Shown: one piece after another, positions 5,046 through 6,293 of the stretch
Numbering within the stretch: the stretch's first letter is position 1
How the letters are laid out: each line of letters starts with the position of its first letter
Assembly (NCBI GenBank): GCA_002710905.1
Contig: PAJB01000015.1
Location: 191,845 to 198,137 of the forward strand
Length of the DNA: 6,293 nucleotides
Reading direction: 5' to 3'
Source of the DNA: Chloroflexota bacterium
GTDB taxonomy: Bacteria > Chloroflexota > Dehalococcoidia > UBA2979
Position numbers and translations under genes: made by a program
Notes under the pieces: generated by a model
Seen by the model: the letters and a program-made list of their open reading frames with translations, nothing else
What the model was told of the DNA's origin: nothing
Databases searched by the model: none

Positions 5046-6293
5046 TCAATCTAATTGGTTAATTAAATGATACAGAATCTTGACTCCTAAAAGGAGATTA
5101 TCTAAAGATATTTTTTCGTTTACTCCATGTATGCCTCTCAATTCATCTTTGGAAACTAGAATTGGCATAAATCCATAGGCAGGCACCCCTAATCTTCTAA
5201 AAACTCTTGAATCTGTAAAGCCTGTGGTAACATATGGTACAACTGATGCATCAGGTACAAGTTGTTTAACAACATTTTCTATAGCATTGTAAGCCATGTT
5301 GTCAATTGGGGAAGTCTTTGTTGATGATATAAATACTTTTTCAATTGAAATATTCTCATCATTAATAATGATCCTTAATTCATTAATAAATTGTTCCGGA
5401 TCGTAACCAGGTACTAATCTGATATCCAAAGATGCTGAGGCAAGTGAAGGGACTACATTATTTTTGTAACCAGCATTGATCTGAGTAATCGCAATAGAAT
5501 TAGTTAAAATTGAATGAGCATAAGAATTATCTTTTATTACAGAATGAAAAAATTTATCATTAACTTCATCATTAATAATATTCAATTCCTTCAAAGAAGA
5601 ATAATATTGACGTACTTCACTAGAAATCTGTATATCAAATTTGTGATTAATAATTCGATTTAATGCATGAACTAATCTAACATTTGCACTTTCAAAAGTT
5701 TGCTTTGAACCATGTCCAGCATCACCACTGACTTCAAGATTTAACCAACACGGACTCTTTTCAGAAATACCGACATTAAAAATTTTTTCTTGCTTACCAA
5801 AAGCATCAATCGTTCCAATACCACCTTCATTAATAACAAAACTAGCATCAAATAATTCTGGATAATTTTTTATTAGATATTCTACGCCAAATTTAGAACC
5901 TGATTCCTCATCAGCTGATGCCAAAAAAACAATATTACGTTTTGAATAATTTTCTCGATGTAAAAGAATGATTGTCATTAATTCAATGATGCCCATACCT
6001 TTCATATCTAAGGCACCACGACCATGAATATAATTATCTTGTGTAATACCAGAGAAGGGAGCAAAGTTCCAGTCTTCCTCTTCTGCGGGAACTACATCAA
6101 TGTGATTCAATAAGATTATTCGTTTTTCTGATGTCAATTTTGAATTTATATTTGCAATAAAGTTACTACGATTATCTTCTGACTGAATAATTCGATAATC
6201 AATATTTTCCTTTAGGGCAATATTTTTTAACCATTCACATGCATTTGCTTCATTGCCAGGAGGATTAGAAGTGTCTATTTGAATATACTCTTC
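5046..6293 (-). CDS. M20-family zinc metallopeptidase / amidohydrolase, N-terminus beyond window
   Basis: This is a cytoplasmic two-zinc hydrolase of the M20 (ArgE/DapE/ACY1/CPG2) family that cleaves peptide or N-acyl amide bonds. The open frame runs from the right edge to TGA at 5048-5046 (415 codons). It includes 52 codons upstream of an internal TTG, and these encode the typical opening YIQIDTSNPPGNE...WL, so only about 20 N-terminal residues are missing. In window numbering the metal or catalytic residues are HxD (H64, D66), D96 in GRGALDMKG, E129-E130 in ADEESG, E156 in INEGG and H389 in IHGVNEKI. The dimerisation domain is inserted around GDAGHGS. The HGVNEKI ending and the ISEKSPCWLNL segment resemble the PM20D1/CPS1-like branch, which handles N-acyl amino acids or dipeptides. 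All ligands are present, so it should be active. The substrate is unknown. Confidence 0.9.
   Translation of the reverse strand, partial: EEYIQIDTSNPPGNEANACEWLKNIALKENIDYRIIQSEDNRSNFIANINSKLTSEKRIILLNHIDVVPAEEEDWNFAPFSGITQDNYIHGRGALDMKGMGIIELMTIILLHRENYSKRNIVFLASADEESGSKFGVEYLIKNYPELFDASFVINEGGIGTIDAFGKQEKIFNVGISEKSPCWLNLEVSGDAGHGSKQTFESANVRLVHALNRIINHKFDIQISSEVRQYYSSLKELNIINDEVNDKFFHSVIKDNSYAHSILTNSIAITQINAGYKNNVVPSLASASLDIRLVPGYDPEQFINELRIIINDENISIEKVFISSTKTSPIDNMAYNAIENVVKQLVPDASVVPYVTTGFTDSRVFRRLGVPAYGFMPILVSKDELRGIHGVNEKISLDNLLLGVKILYHLINQLD

Noticed and set aside
5046..6137. A shorter M20 gene starting at the TTG at 6137-6135.
   Set aside because: The frame stays open to the window edge, and the 52 upstream codons encode the conserved M20 N-terminal block (YIQIDTSNPPGNE), so the TTG is an internal leucine codon.

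Overview
This AT-rich window (the genes look roughly one-third G+C) comes from a bacterial chromosome. Every supported gene lies on the minus strand, so it reads from high to low coordinates. The architecture suggests a free-living, AT-rich, possibly marine bacterium: a zinc-finger-type threonine synthase, a monocarboxylate-type MFS carrier whose mid-loop carries an 'RKKPEDYNLLPDG' stretch, an M20 hydrolase and a split-barrel flavin-fold protein. A SAR202-like Chloroflexota origin is my best guess, but that is only an impression from protein style.

Layout in transcription order. An M20-family metallo-hydrolase (6293-5046) has its N-terminus cut off by the window edge. After a 79-nt spacer comes an MFS transporter (4966-3782) that starts with TTG. 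Next is a split-barrel FMN-binding (PNPOx-like) protein (3750-3208), then a second MFS carrier of the monocarboxylate/oxalate-formate type (3186-1885). Only 8 nt later comes a small membrane-anchored protein with a coiled coil and a predicted DUF4352-like beta domain (1876-1196). Spacings of 8-31 nt from 4966 to 1196 point to one transcription unit, plausibly for uptake or export and processing of small organic or acylated compounds. The substrate cannot be read from sequence.

The intergenic region 1195-960 is the most informative part. It holds a sigma70-type promoter (TTGACC-16 nt-TGTAAT) with a 19-bp palindrome inside it. About 25 nt downstream of the expected transcription start is a well-formed SAM-I (S-box) riboswitch at 1122-1018. 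P1 (CTCATC/GATGAG), the P2 stem (GTGGT/ACCAC), the GGAGGGA core, a TCGG/CCGA pseudoknot, the GGTGCTA segment and P4 all fall in the right order and spacing.

The riboswitch is followed by the start of thrC (959 to the left edge, partial), encoding threonine synthase. The sequence therefore places a SAM sensor directly in front of threonine synthase, an unusual target compared with the classical methionine and SAM genes. This is the main observation of the window. No mobile element, CRISPR array, rRNA or credible tRNA was seen.
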